Shown one piece after another: positions 21,901 through 33,658 of a stretch of DNA of 64,000 nt (position 1 is its first letter; the number at the start of each line of letters is the position of its first letter). A model generated the notes under the pieces. That model saw only the letters and a list, made by a program, of their open reading frames with translations. It was not told the DNA's origin and did not search any database. A program made the translations under genes and the position numbers. The DNA comes from Uranotaenia lowii (lineage: Eukaryota; Arthropoda; Insecta; Diptera; Culicidae), in contig NW_026597200.1 of assembly GCF_029784155.1 (NCBI RefSeq), forward strand, positions 1 to 64,000, given 5' to 3'.

Positions 21901-23870
21901 TTTTTTTCTGTTTTCCACCCCTGGGTCTATTCATGCTTTAAAGCCTTTACACGCCAATACAGCCTTGAGTCTACTAGAAACAAGCCACCTGATAAGCCAT
22001 AGTTTTTCCCTGATTTTTGAAAATTAGCCTGATTTTTTCTGATTTTCGCAAATGTGGTAGAATTGGTGGTATTGAACTGCATAAGATACCACTGAAGGAG
22101 GTTAATATGTGGAGCGAAGATAAAAAAGGTCCTCACTGTGACACTGATTTCTGTTCTCTGATGTGTCCTGATTTTTATTTCACACGTTCCTGAATTTTGA
22201 AGAAAAAAATGTTGATCAGTGATGACAACCTTACAAAGTTTGTCTTGATCTTCCAGACTTTTTGGACTTTCGTCAGACAATTTTTTAGGTATCCAGACTT
22301 TTGACTTTTCTTCCAAGACTTTTGAGTTTGTACACGACATTTTTTACAAAACAGTAAAAATTCAGAATTTTCGGGATAAAATGATAAAAAATGATTCGAA
22401 TATAAAATTGAAAAGTGAGGAGTTCTGCGAAGAAGGATATAAAGCAGGAAATAATGCATAGAACGTAGAACTTCTGTAATGTATAGAATGTATGATTAGA
22501 TTATCAAATAAAAGCGAACAAAACAAAGTTATCACCTATAAAGTTTGCCATCCCGACCTTTTCCAGGTTGGCTACTTTTTTTGGAGTCATCATGAGTACT
22601 TACTATATTTAGATTAAATAGTAAATATTCCTCTAAATTTTAAGGAATATTTTTTATGACTTTCGAAGACTGATTTAAAATTGGTTAGCCCAGTCCAGTT
22701 TCGAAAATACATGAAGAAACACCCACGCACGAACATATGTACGTACTTACAGCTTGATAAATTATTGAGCTGAATCAATAGGTATCTATAAAATAAGGCC
22801 TCAACCTCATTATTGGTTATTTAACCATGATCGATAACTATACCTGTGTGTAAGAAAGGGAAAACAGATCATCAGTTTAACTATTTAATGTTAGCCTGAT
22901 TTTACCTGATTTTGCTTCTCAAGGCTCCCTGAATTCGGGATAAAAAAAGACCAACTTAGGCCAAAAAATACATTTTTTTTCAATAATTACCTTTTTTTGC
23001 TAATTAAAATTAACCGTGTAACCTTTAAATCAAACCCATTTTAAAGTTCAGACAATTACCCTTTCCAACGGTGTATTACATTCGAAAATTGGACCATTAT
23101 TCGCTGAGAAAATTGCATTTGTTTAAAATGCATTTTTTCTACAATTTTCACAATTTTACTAGGTCTGATGTCTGTGGCGCAATGAGTTTTCATCACAGAC
23201 GGCTGAAATTTTGGGAATCTGCGTTTGAATTTTCTGGCTATCAAATGGTATACAATACACGTCGTTCAAAGCAAGTAAATTTTTCGATTTTTGGCCACCA
23301 CTTTCCCCATAGTGCTCTGATCAGATGACAAAAGAATAAACAAAACGAGGAAATAGTTCAATAAATTAAGAAAAACCGAGCAGATAGTTTGTTAAACTCG
23401 ACATGTCGGTGAAGGTACAATAAACTTTTGGTTGTCTCTCTCTAAAGTTTATAAGATAAGTGTTTATGGCAGCTCCGCGAAAAATCGTTTATGTGGTTTT
23501 TTTTGTGGAAGCGAAATTTTTATATTTAAAAACGCTTAGTCGGAGCTAATTGTTCACATTTTGGGACAGGAATTTTCGAAATAATATCCTCAAGAAGTAC
23601 ATCTGTTTTTCTTCAAATTGAACCATGGCGTTTATACAATTTATGAAACTCGCTACCGGCAAACAAAGCGCCACGAAATAGGCAAACGAAAGAGCATCAA
23701 GAATTAGACGGAACTGGACTCAAATGAACTTTGCTGAAAATAAAACCCATTATCCTGCCTTGTGAGCCCGTTCCGATCTATTTGATTTGTTTTAGTGATC
23801 TTTTATGTTAAAGGGAGCTTATTTGTTTCTTGTTGTAACTACAATAATTTCCCTTGAATTGCATCATGAA
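21901..23870. other. AT-rich stretch with CCTGATTTT-type repeats, no gene
   Basis: The phrases AGCCTGATTTT and CCTGATTTTT recur near 22.0, 22.17 and 22.9 kb. This hints at an old transposon with decayed ends. I could not fix boundaries and found no coding region. Confidence 0.35.
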
Positions 23871-26143
23871 ATTAACTACCTACCTACCTAAGGGTCCAAC
23901 GCCGATTGACCGGCGCATAGGGCTGAGATAAAAGATCTCCACTGCTGGCGATCCGGAGCCAGCGTCTTCACTTGCTGCCAGCCAAGGTTCTCGTCAACTG
24001 TGCGGATTTCAGTGGCTAGACTTCGCCGCCACGAGCTTTTGGGCCTGCCTCTTCTCCGATGCCCATCTGGATTCCAGTCAAGCGCCTCTCTGCAAATCTC
24101 GTTTTCATCTCTTCGCAGCGTGTGCCCAATCCATCTCCACTTACGTTCCCGAATCTCGATTTCTAGCGCCTTTTGATGACACCGGCTATGAAGTTCAACG
24201 TTTGAGATCCAGTTGCCAGGCCACCAAGCGCGGATGATGTTCCGCAGGCAGCGATTCACAAAAACTTGCAGTTTTCGCGTCGTCACCGCATATGTGCACC
24301 AAGTTTCACACCCGTACAGCAATACGGATTTGACGTTTGAGTTGAAGATTCGAATCTTAGTTCGTAGAGAGATCTGGCGTGACCGCCAGATGTTTCGGAG
24401 ACTCGCAAACGCAAATCGGGCTTTTCTGATCCGGGTCTCGATGTCCTTCTTGGTCCCACCATCAGGCGTAATCTGGCTACCAAGATACTGGAAGCACTCC
24501 ACTGTCTCAACCTGTTGTCCAGCTACCACGAAATTGGAACGATTTTCTGTATTGATTTCCATCGACTTGGTCTTTCCGACATTGATTTTGAGACCTGCTG
24601 CCTTGGAGCTTTCGGTGAGGTCGTCGAGTTTGCTCTGCATGTCTTGTTGTGTTTGGGCGAGCAAAACAATATCGTCTGCCAGGTCAAGGTCGTTAAGTTG
24701 CTCCATGGTTGAAGGATTCCACGGCAATCCTCGGTTTGGTCTACAGTCAATCGATCCAGTCAAGATCTCATCCATTACGATGAGAAAAAGCAGCGGTGAC
24801 AAAATACATCCTTGTCTCACTCCAGCAGTTACCGGGATTGGTTCAGACAAGACACCGTCGTGCAAGACCTTGCACGAAAACGCCTCGTACTGTGCTTCGA
24901 TGAGATGGACTAGTTTCTCTGGGACCCCTCGTCGTCTAAGAGCAGCCCAGATGTTTTCGTGGTTCAGTCGGTCAAATGCTTTTTCGAAATCAACGAACAC
25001 CAGCAAAAGAGAGTCCTGGAATTCGTTGATTTGTTCCAGTATTATTCGTAGCGTAGTGATGTGGTCCACACATGATCGTCCGGATCGGAATCCAGCTTGT
25101 TGCCGTCGGAGTGTAGCGTCGATTTTCTCCTGGATCCTGTTCAGGATCACTTTGCAGAGTACTTTGAGGGTTGTACAGATCAAAGTTATGCCACGCCAGT
25201 TACCGCACTCTGTTAGGTCTCCTTTCTTTGGGACCTTTACGAGGATACCCTGCATCCAGTCGGCCGGGAATGTTGCAGTATCCCAAATGTCAGCGAAAAG
25301 ACGGTGCAACATTTGTGCTGATAGGGCAGGGTCGGCTTTGAGCATTTCAGCAGGAATGCAATCGATTCCAGGCGCTTTGTTGGATTTCATGTCCTTGATT
25401 GCCGCTTCTATCTCAGCCAGCGAGGGCGCTTCCGAGTTGACGCCATTAATGCGACTTACTGTGGGCGCCTCGAGCTGCGGGTTCTGTTGGCCATTGCTAC
25501 TTGTAACTCGGAAAAGTTGATCAAAATGCTCAGTCCAACGCTTGAGCTGATCTGTTCGATCTGTCAGCAGCTGACCTGCTCGGTCTTTCAGCGGCATTCT
25601 TGCATTAGTCCTTGCACCACTAAGGCGGCGAGAAATATCATATAATAATCGGATATCTCCAATGGCGGCGGCTCTTTCTCCCTCTTCGGCTAGGGAGTTT
25701 GTCCAGGCTCTCTTGTCTCGTCTACAAGCTCGTTTAACTGCCTTTTCCAGCTCCGCATATCGTAAGCGGGCGGCTGCTTTGGCTGACCCGGTACATGCCT
25801 GCTCAATTCCGACTTTCGCCTTTCTCCGATCATCGATCATCCTCCAGGTTTCATCCGACATCCATTCACTTCGTCTTCCACAAACTTTACCGAGAGTACC
25901 ATGGCTCGTCGTGATAAAGGCATTCTTGATTCCACACCACTGTTCTTCGACTGTTCCGTCTGTCGGCAGCTCCGAGGCTCGGGATTCTAGCTGTTCAACG
26001 TATGCCCTTTTCACCTCTGGATTCTCCAACCGGCGGACGTCGTATCGACACCCGACTTTCTCCTCGCGCCGTTGGACACGCGCAACTCTCAGTCGTATCT
26101 CGCCAAGGACGAGGTGATGGTCAGATGCAATGTCTGATTAACT
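23871..26143 (-). mobile_element. 5'-truncated RTE-clade retrotransposon with target duplication
   Basis: The inserted sequence is 23878-26136, read on the minus strand. It is flanked by a 7-bp direct repeat ATTAACT (23871-23877 and 26137-26143). The 3' end comes directly after the stop codon and consists of a short TAGG tandem tail, as in RTE elements, which end in short microsatellites instead of long poly(A). The 5' end starts at the last endonuclease motif, a typical product of incomplete target-primed reverse transcription. The uninterrupted frame and intact duplication argue for a recent insertion. Confidence 0.85.
23888..26136 (-). pseudogene. RTE-type reverse transcriptase, uninterrupted but lacking most of the endonuclease
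   Basis: The frame is open for about 749 codons and has no ATG at its beginning; its upstream part is lost. Order of features: the final AP-endonuclease motif SDHHLV; a linker with WMSDETWRMIDDRRKAK; RT motifs SNKAPGIDCIPAEML, VPKKGDLTECGNWRGITL, RRQQAGFRSGRSCVDHI, VFVDFEKAFDRLNH and VRQGCILSPLLFLIVMDE; the catalytic box DLADDIVLLA; and FQYLGSQI. The C-terminal region has NSNVKSVLLYGCETW and RKWRWIGHTLRR, which place it in the RTE clade. Both catalytic aspartates of the ADD box and the first Asp (VDFEKAFD) are present. Without a start codon or most of its endonuclease it is probably not expressed as a mobile enzyme. Confidence 0.9.
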
Positions 26144-26276
26144 GATAAAACAAAATTTTAGTCGAATATCTCGAAAGTCGAAAATATCTAAAAATCTGTA
26201 GGAAAGTGGTTCTATTCTACACGTGTTCAAGAAATTTTGAGAATGTGGTTGAATTTTTTAGCTCAGGATCTATATA

Positions 26277-27235
26277 AAGTACACCGGGGTAAGTGCAAAC
26301 GGATTTCACCATAGTTCAATTTTCACATGTCGCACAGTGGGCCAGGAACCACACTTTTGCGGTCAAAATTGACGGCAGGCCAGAGGCTTCGTTGTAGCTC
26401 ATCGGTGTCTTCGACAAAGCTACTCGACTATATTTGTGCCATCTATTTATGGATTTGAATTAGTTCTATTTTTCTCCGCAAGGTGGCGCCAAAATCTAAC
26501 TTTTTACAGAAGCAAGATACAGACATGGTTTCTTCTACAAAATTGTTCGTTATACCTTTCACATTAACTTTGTAGAACATTGTTAAGCTCTATGTTGTGT
26601 ACCTACCTTGCAAAAATAATTATTTAAGGAAACCTTGCAAAAAAATGGGTTTTTTCACCTATTTTTGTTTTAAGCTATACAATACCTCAAATTTCCACAG
26701 TATTCAATTGGAATAGACTCAAATGAGATATTCTAGTGGAAAACTTATTTGGTTCGCAGATTTTTTCTGTCAAAATCTCAAAAAATGGTTTAAAATTATA
26801 CATTTTTCAAATTGAAATAACTCGCTTGCGAGCAGTTTGGCGCACCTCATTTTTCGAGAAGTGACAAGTGTGATTATGATCTCAATGCATGTAAAAAATG
26901 TCGGTGGGTTCTCGTGGGTTCCTTGCCAAATGATTTAATAAAGTTGGTTAATTTTCAATACAAATTCACATATTTAAAGACCTTTTTCAAAGAAAACATC
27001 CGTATTTCTCGTAGAAAAGTCGAATTTTCATGTCTATTCTAACAGACTTTTTGCTTTTTCCATTGTGTTTTAGACCCATATGTACTTATTTGATAGCAAA
27101 AAGCAACTCTTTTGCAAACATTCTGTATAACATTTGCCAGCATTTCGAATTTATAGTGGTTATTTCAGCTCGTAGACTAGCTTAAAGTTCGTCAATGTTT
27201 TTCGGTTTGCTTTCGTAAATTTTACTTTTTAAATA
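26277..27235. repeat. Repeat-rich segment beginning with a stray transposon terminus
   Basis: At about 26280 the sequence AAGTACACCGGGGTAAGTGC repeats, with few changes, the left terminus of the element at 27238 and its next 35 bases, then departs at about 26332 into CACAGTGGGCCAGGAACC, a phrase that looks like another element's end. No coding region or far end was found. Confidence 0.45.
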
Positions 27236-28174
27236 TAAGGTACACCGGGGCAAGTGCAAACGGTTTTCACCATAGTTCAACTTTCACATGTCCTAAAAAA
27301 ACATGTATATGTTAAAAAAATATCAATCGTTCGTTGCATCACTAAAATAGTTCTCAACAAATTCCCGTTGAAAGTGATAAATAAAAAATGTTGGTAAAAA
27401 GTAACGGTGCTTTTGTGAAAACATTTCAAAATTTGCACTTACCCCGTTTATGGGGGCAAGTGCAAACGCAATACTTTCTCAAACTAATTCACAGATGAGT
27501 CAGTGTATCGGTCCTAAAATGAATTGAATACACGTTCCGGTACGTTTTATCAACTTTTATTAATATATTTGCTGTTTTCTTGCAATATTGATAACTTTTC
27601 GGAACTTCATTTTTGGTGACTGTCGTTTTAAGTAAAAGACCTTCATTTACTAATGCATTACGGAACTTTGAACATCCGCTTGAGATACAACACTTTGGAT
27701 ACCCTTCTGACAATTTTAATATAATGCTGAACCATTTTGGTGATAAATTTTCTGAAATGGCTGATGTAACATGGCTTAAAGGTGCGTTTGCACTTGCCCC
27801 GCAGTGTGGGTTAACAAGAGCGAATATTATTTTCACAACTTTCGATGTGTACTGAAAATTTACCATAAATTTTCTGCTTTCACTTGAATATCGGTCTCAA
27901 ACACTCACCTTTAAACAAAAATTCGGATTTGAATGCTCTTTTTTGTAGCCAAAATATGCAAAACAAAAACACACTGTTCATGTCTAGTACGTACTTGAAT
28001 TCGTGTGTGATCAAACAGTGCCGTGTTTTTAGTGAAAAATTTAAAGAAAGTTTAGTTTATCTACGTCAGATTGTTTGTTTAGGTCTAAACAACAATTTCT
28101 AGAAGAAGAAATATTTTTTTTTTTTTTTGTAACAGAGAAAAGTTGAACGTTTGCACTTGCCCCGGTGTACCTTA
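27236..28174. mobile_element. 935-bp inverted-repeat element with TA duplication
   Basis: The element 27238-28172 begins AGGTACACCGGGGCAAGTGC and ends with the exact reverse complement of those 20 bases. It is flanked by TA on each side. TA duplication points to the Tc1/mariner superfamily or a MITE of it. The GCAAGTGCAAACG phrase recurs inside at about 27463 and, inverted, at 27785, so the interior also contains terminus-like pieces. There is no transposase frame. Confidence 0.75.
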
Positions 28175-29452
28175 CTCACTAAAAATAGTGACAGACATCG
28201 ATAAGAATACACAGTTTTCACAATTGAACAATTATTTTCGATGTAAAGAAATTAAATTTCAGCGTGTTCTTTTGATTGGTATCGACGCGTAGCTAAAATG
28301 GCATAAAATTACGTTTCGAAATAGTGTCTTTTTGGCGAAATCGGTTGAAAAATGACAGTGTACAAATAAAAAAAATGCACTGATTTAAATAAATGATACA
28401 TATATTTTAATTCTAAGTCGTTCTATTCTCTAGAACCCGAACGATTTTCCTCATAGTGAACTTCCATATGTTTAAATTAGGAACAAAAAGTGCCAAATTA
28501 AGAACCCAGAAAGACGGAAAGTTTGGAACTTAAAAACCATTTTTTTGTATCTATGAATTAAGGCACATTCACCTTAGGGAGTATTTTCCTCAAGACTTTC
28601 GAGCGTCGTCCATTAAAAAATTAATAATGTAAAATTAAAATTTTTGTTTGGATGTCCCTGGAAAAAGTTAATAGTCGTCGAACTCCAATTAGTTCCCAAT
28701 TGACATTCTAGAGCGGATTAGGTCTAAACAAAACACCAAAATAGAGAAGATATGTTACTAAAAAATGAAGAATATCTTACGACAAGCTTTACTGAACACC
28801 ATTATCGTTTTTATTTGCGGGAACCTGAGTTTTGTGCAATCCTGAAGCACAACGATTTCTTGACTTCATTACTCAAGTAACAGTAAAGCTCTATCAATCG
28901 GGCTGTCCATGTTCGTATTGTTTGGGAGCTATCTCAAAAACCACTTGACAGGTTATCACAATATTTTGCACATGTAAACATTACAACACTAACTTATTCT
29001 GCTGGAAATTTCATAGATTCCATTCATGCAATCAAAAGTTATTCACAAAAGAAAATGGTGTTTTTGTTCCATTTGCGATCATCTTTTTAAGTCAATTTGT
29101 GAAGTTAGATTTGATCTGTGATTAAGCAATAATATCGCCATTGAATTCGATCGGATCATTGGAGGGTGTTTCATATACATTTTTGACATATTTACATGTT
29201 GTGTAAAGTAAAATAAACTGGAGGAACTCTGGTATTACCATGCTGTTTATATTCGATACCGATGTAAATGTTCAAAAAAGATCCAGAATTCTAAGCGCTT
29301 TTTGGGTTTGGCGTCGATCCTGCTAACTAGGAATGTTCGATCAGATCAGTTCTCGTAATGTAAACTGTATTCTTACTGAAAGGAAAAAATTTTTCAAATT
29401 GAGTATAACGTGTTTTTTTACAGTGCCTACAAATAGTTGACATCTTCATTAG
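28175..29452. other. AT-rich sequence, no gene or repeat resolved
   Basis: Only short frames; nothing recognised. Confidence 0.4.
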
Positions 29453-30491
29453 GTGGTATGAAAAAAACCTAGCAATAGCTTTTGCTAAACTAAATCGAGC
29501 AGTCGAGCAGTCGCTTAAAGCAATTGCTTCGGTTGATATGAATAAAGTTTTTTTTGACAGCTGTTTTCTCTGTCAGGAGCTTCTACTTTTAGTACAAGCT
29601 AATTTGGTATGAATAAAGCCCAAATCTGAAGTAATCGCTCGACAAATCTCCTAGCACTTGCTTTATTTTCTAAGCATGCTCGGTAGCAGACTTTTCCAAT
29701 AAAAAATTCTTTAGCAACGTCATGAATTTATTAAATTAGCAATATTACACTTTAATACAATTCAAAAAGGCATTTTCAACATGGATAAAGAAAAGTCGGA
29801 GTGACAATCCAGCTTTTTTTTCATATTCCTGTCGTTGTATGAAATGATTCGTCTAAGATGAAACTAAACAAATCAATCAGTAAATATTCTAAATTAAAAA
29901 TTCCGGCTATAGTGGAAGAAGTTCCAATCGGCTTGAAGTTGGAAGAAAGTTGTAATAATTTAAAACATAATTCAGACTTCCATATTTATATGATTTTTTT
30001 ATAATTCTAACATTTAAAAAAAAATTAAATTAAGATGCGCGCCTATTGCCTATTTTTTATACATCGGATTATCCCGATCCGAATACGTGTGGGAGAGCTA
30101 TGATAAATGTTAAAGTTAGGCCATTTGTCGTTTGACTATATTCGAATATGTATTCATTTTTTTTTAAACATCAACATACGAGCACGCAATAACCAAAAAC
30201 TTTCCGGTCGTTCTTACACCCACCATCCGCACCGTCGACTTCATGGCTATTTTAGCCGGACTTTTAAATTTTCTGATCGTCTTTTTTCATTTAGCTTTAG
30301 AAAACTTCAGATTCTGCTGGTTGGATAGCTCTATCTTTCGAAGCAAAAGCTATGTTCTAAGACTTTAGTACACATCCGCTAAGCAAATGTTTATTCATAC
30401 CAAACTAAGCAAATGCTTTGGGCTTTTGCTTTGCTTGATTTCGAGCTAAGTAAAAGCTGCCGAAGCAATTGCTAAACCTTATTCATACCAC
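29453..30491. mobile_element. 1.04-kb inverted-repeat element with nested subrepeats
   Basis: Ends are GTGGTATGAA at left and, read inward from the right, GTGGTATGAATAAGGTTTAG. AGCAAT/AGCTTTTGC and AGCAATTGCTTCGG phrases are mirrored in the 100 bp inside each end. The phrase GGTATGAATAAA is repeated internally in both orientations (about 29610 and 30395). No target duplication or transposase was found, so the class is unknown. Confidence 0.6.
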
Positions 30492-32219
30492 TAATTATCA
30501 CACTTTACGTTCACTTTTTGGAGTATTTTTAGATCGATTCATTGTACTAATCTCGAAAGAAAAACAAAACGGACGCGATCTATTTCCGTCCGCCGAGTGA
30601 AAGAAATCAATCATCGGCTGCCCGATCTTCCCCATTGCGCTTAAACAGCGTTCATGTTTTTGTTAATCTCACAACAACAGAATTCGCGACAATGTTTAAA
30701 CCACGGCGGCAATACGTTCTAAAATACCAGAGCATTGGACGACCGCGTTTCTAGGTGAACAAAAACAAACCGTACCGCATCGTGTTTGTTTAGACAAATC
30801 CCCCAACGACTGTCTGTCAGCGTTTATGGATCAAGTGAAAGATGAATTGTATCGCTATTGAGAGAAAATTTTCCAAAATTCAAACAAACAATGGCTGATT
30901 GGCCAAAGAAGTATGGACAAAAGTCGATTGTAAATAAACATTCTGGCAAAGGTAAACAAAACGTCTATACGCCCTGTCGTCATGTTGCGCTAGAATAGCA
31001 AACCTTAGATAGCGTGTCACCACGGGATGAAAAACCGTTGAGTTGCTCATTATTTGAAAAGTTTACAAATCAAAATGCCTAGGAAACCCTTTGCCAAACC
31101 GGCAGATAAGTTTGCAATACAGAAAGTCAAGCATCTATAGGCATGTTTGTACATAAAACGAACATGTAGAACACATAATGTCCGATTTATTCTCTTCTTG
31201 CCTCCGGGCCCCCGCCCCGGTCCGGTGTCAAGAGCTCTTCGACTAGAAACCTTTTCAAAAAAACTTCGGTTCGGTTAGTTAGCTGCTAGTAAGTTAATGA
31301 TAACAGCTATTTTTGTTGTCTCGTCCATGTCACATGTCAAAAATATCATCGTCCGCTAAACTTTATACCTACTTTCTGTTACGTGGCCCGGAGTAGAGAC
31401 AGGCAGCAACTACCTAGTTGTATTATATTTATTAAAACCGATTCCATTCACTGTACTTTCGGTGCGCAAGCAAAATATAGGCATATCCAGCGCCGAAAAA
31501 AAAGTCCGAACCGCGACGGACTCATGAGAGAAGTACAGCAGTACAGAAAAAAACATGCATGGAGGAACTCAACTCGGCAGTTCGCAATCGCGCCGCAACT
31601 CGATGATGCGGTTCGAATATTGTTCGCCGAATTTGCGCCGGTGGACACACTTTCTCTCGGATACGCGCCGCGACGACGATCGACGTGGGAAATTTTCTTA
31701 ATATGAACGTAAAAGTTCGAACCCATTGCAGAGCTGAGGTCCCTTGGCTGTCTGTCAGACCTCTTCAATATCCACACTGGAGTAAGGTCCGTTGGAGAAG
31801 AGGAAACGGTATAGGAGAGGCAGTCATCCGCCGAACCGATTACCCAATTGACAAATATGGTGCCAGTGCCCATTAATGATTGACTACTGCTGCTAGCTGA
31901 GGAATATGTGAAAGACCTCGTGTTCGGCCTGGTAATTTATGACGCAGTGTAATTGCATCACTCGGTAGAATGGGTGCGAATAATGCGATACCGTGCAGAA
32001 ATCTGGAAATTCAGTTCTACTGTACATATTGTATTTTATTGCTTAGCTAGATTGGTAGGGAGGTCCAAATTAAAAGAGTATGTTACTAAAACCTTGGGAG
32101 CTGAAATCGTCTCTAGTCCTGCCAAAAGACTATGCCCATGCCAAATTTCCGCTCATTTGGTTAAATCTAAAGGGTCGCTGAATGACGCTCAACTTTGTAT
32201 GAGAATTTGACACAAGGAC
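30492..32219. other. No gene called; one GC-richer block
   Basis: The block 31.38-31.87 kb is less AT-rich and carries overlapping open frames on both strands (107 and 141 codons) with no recognised family. It might be regulatory or an unrecognised exon. The remainder holds nothing I can support. Confidence 0.35.
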
Positions 32220-33071
32220 TGTGCTCGAAAAAAAAAATGCAACACACTTTATTTCGTGATTTTTTTTCCTAATACTTCTTCGGAATATCCAGGCAAGGCT
32301 TGCCAACAATTACTTCTAGATGGAAATCTGCTATGCGCTGGTGAAAAGTACGTCTGCCATTCATTACAAATCTTTTCGGGTAGATACCTTTATAATTTTG
32401 ATGACATGATTTCCCAATCCGTTACATTGTCTGCTGAAGGAACCAGATAGAACATGGAGCTTCTATCCACTTCCACAATCGAAAGATTAACATCCCAGAA
32501 AACATGACATCGTATAAGAAATGATAACTTTAGTCGTTTACAATGGTGTTGCGAATCGCAATTCCGACTGCATAATGAAAAGATTGTATGTATAAGTGTC
32601 GTCTGAAGTCAGTTTAAACTGGATATGATAGAAAGTCCGCCATGTTTTGAAAATTTTGAAATTATTTTGCTCTCGCGCGCGGGCTTCAACTGAGAAAATG
32701 ATCGGCATATTCTTTCAGCAACCAGCAGTGCATCCAGATGGATAAAAATCATATGAAAATTAAGTAATATTGACCAATGAGAGAAATGAAAAAAATTGTA
32801 GCTGGCAACGATTTGAAGGCTATGAGAGCTGTTTTTTATCGTATATCAAAACAGCGTAGGAATATAGCTACAAAAATGTTCGCTGGGATTGCACTATCAG
32901 ATTACTGATAGGCACTGTACTGTAGATCTCAATCTTTACTATCCTGGTTTTGCACTGATAGTGCCCAAGTTTTTTTTTCGATCTACTCCTTTATTAAAAC
33001 TCAACTAACCATTCAAGCATACGGAAGTTGTTCTAAACACAAAGTGTTGCATTTTTTTTTTTTTGAGTACA
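32220..33071. mobile_element. Inverted-repeat element (about 850 bp)
   Basis: The left arm 32220-32250 (TGTGCTCG, A-run, TGCAACACACTTT) is mirrored at 33041-33071 (AAAGTGTTGCA, T-run, GAGTACA). A third relative of the terminus (TGTACTCAAAAAATGCAAT) occurs at about 40714, so a family is present. No target duplication or coding frame was seen. Confidence 0.55.
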
Positions 33072-33658
33072 TTTGATCAATCTCTTTCATATAAGTCACC
33101 CTAAATTGAAATATTCCAGAAAAGTCTCTCGTTAGTTTGCCCTAAAGGTAAAGTGTTTCCATTCTATCATAATTAGTGTAATACAGTGAATCCCCGATTT
33201 GGTCACGCACCGATAATGTCTGCCCCCGATTTTGTCTACCCAACATTTTGTCACCTTTTTTCACTCAATTTTGTCACTATTTTTAATTTAATGTAAAAAT
33301 ACTCAGATTCAAACCTTCTCCTTTTGGAATGATTTTTAATTGATATCGCGTCAATTGATAACATTGTTATACAACATGATAACATCGATAGCGACTTATG
33401 AATGAAAAAAAGAAAATGTCCGATTCTAAACAAGTGTATTAAATTCACATTTGAACAACGATAAAGTTGATAAATACAATAAAGAAAAAAAAAATCACGA
33501 TACAACAAATCATTGATATGATCAACAAGCTTGTTTTTGGACCCTTGGTTGAAGTGCTTTATAGTCATTTCGAGAAAAAATAAACGCTTTGTATGCTTCT
33601 TTCGAATGCAAAAGTATGTAAATAAAACTCTAGAAATCTTAAACTCATTAATTACACT

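Noticed and set aside
24213..25520. 435-codon open frame on the + strand
   Set aside because: It lies wholly antisense to the RTE reverse transcriptase, whose motifs are clear; the frame shows no domain and is a shadow.
31383..31873. Overlapping 107- and 141-codon frames
   Set aside because: On opposite strands of one GC-richer block with no family match; neither can be preferred.
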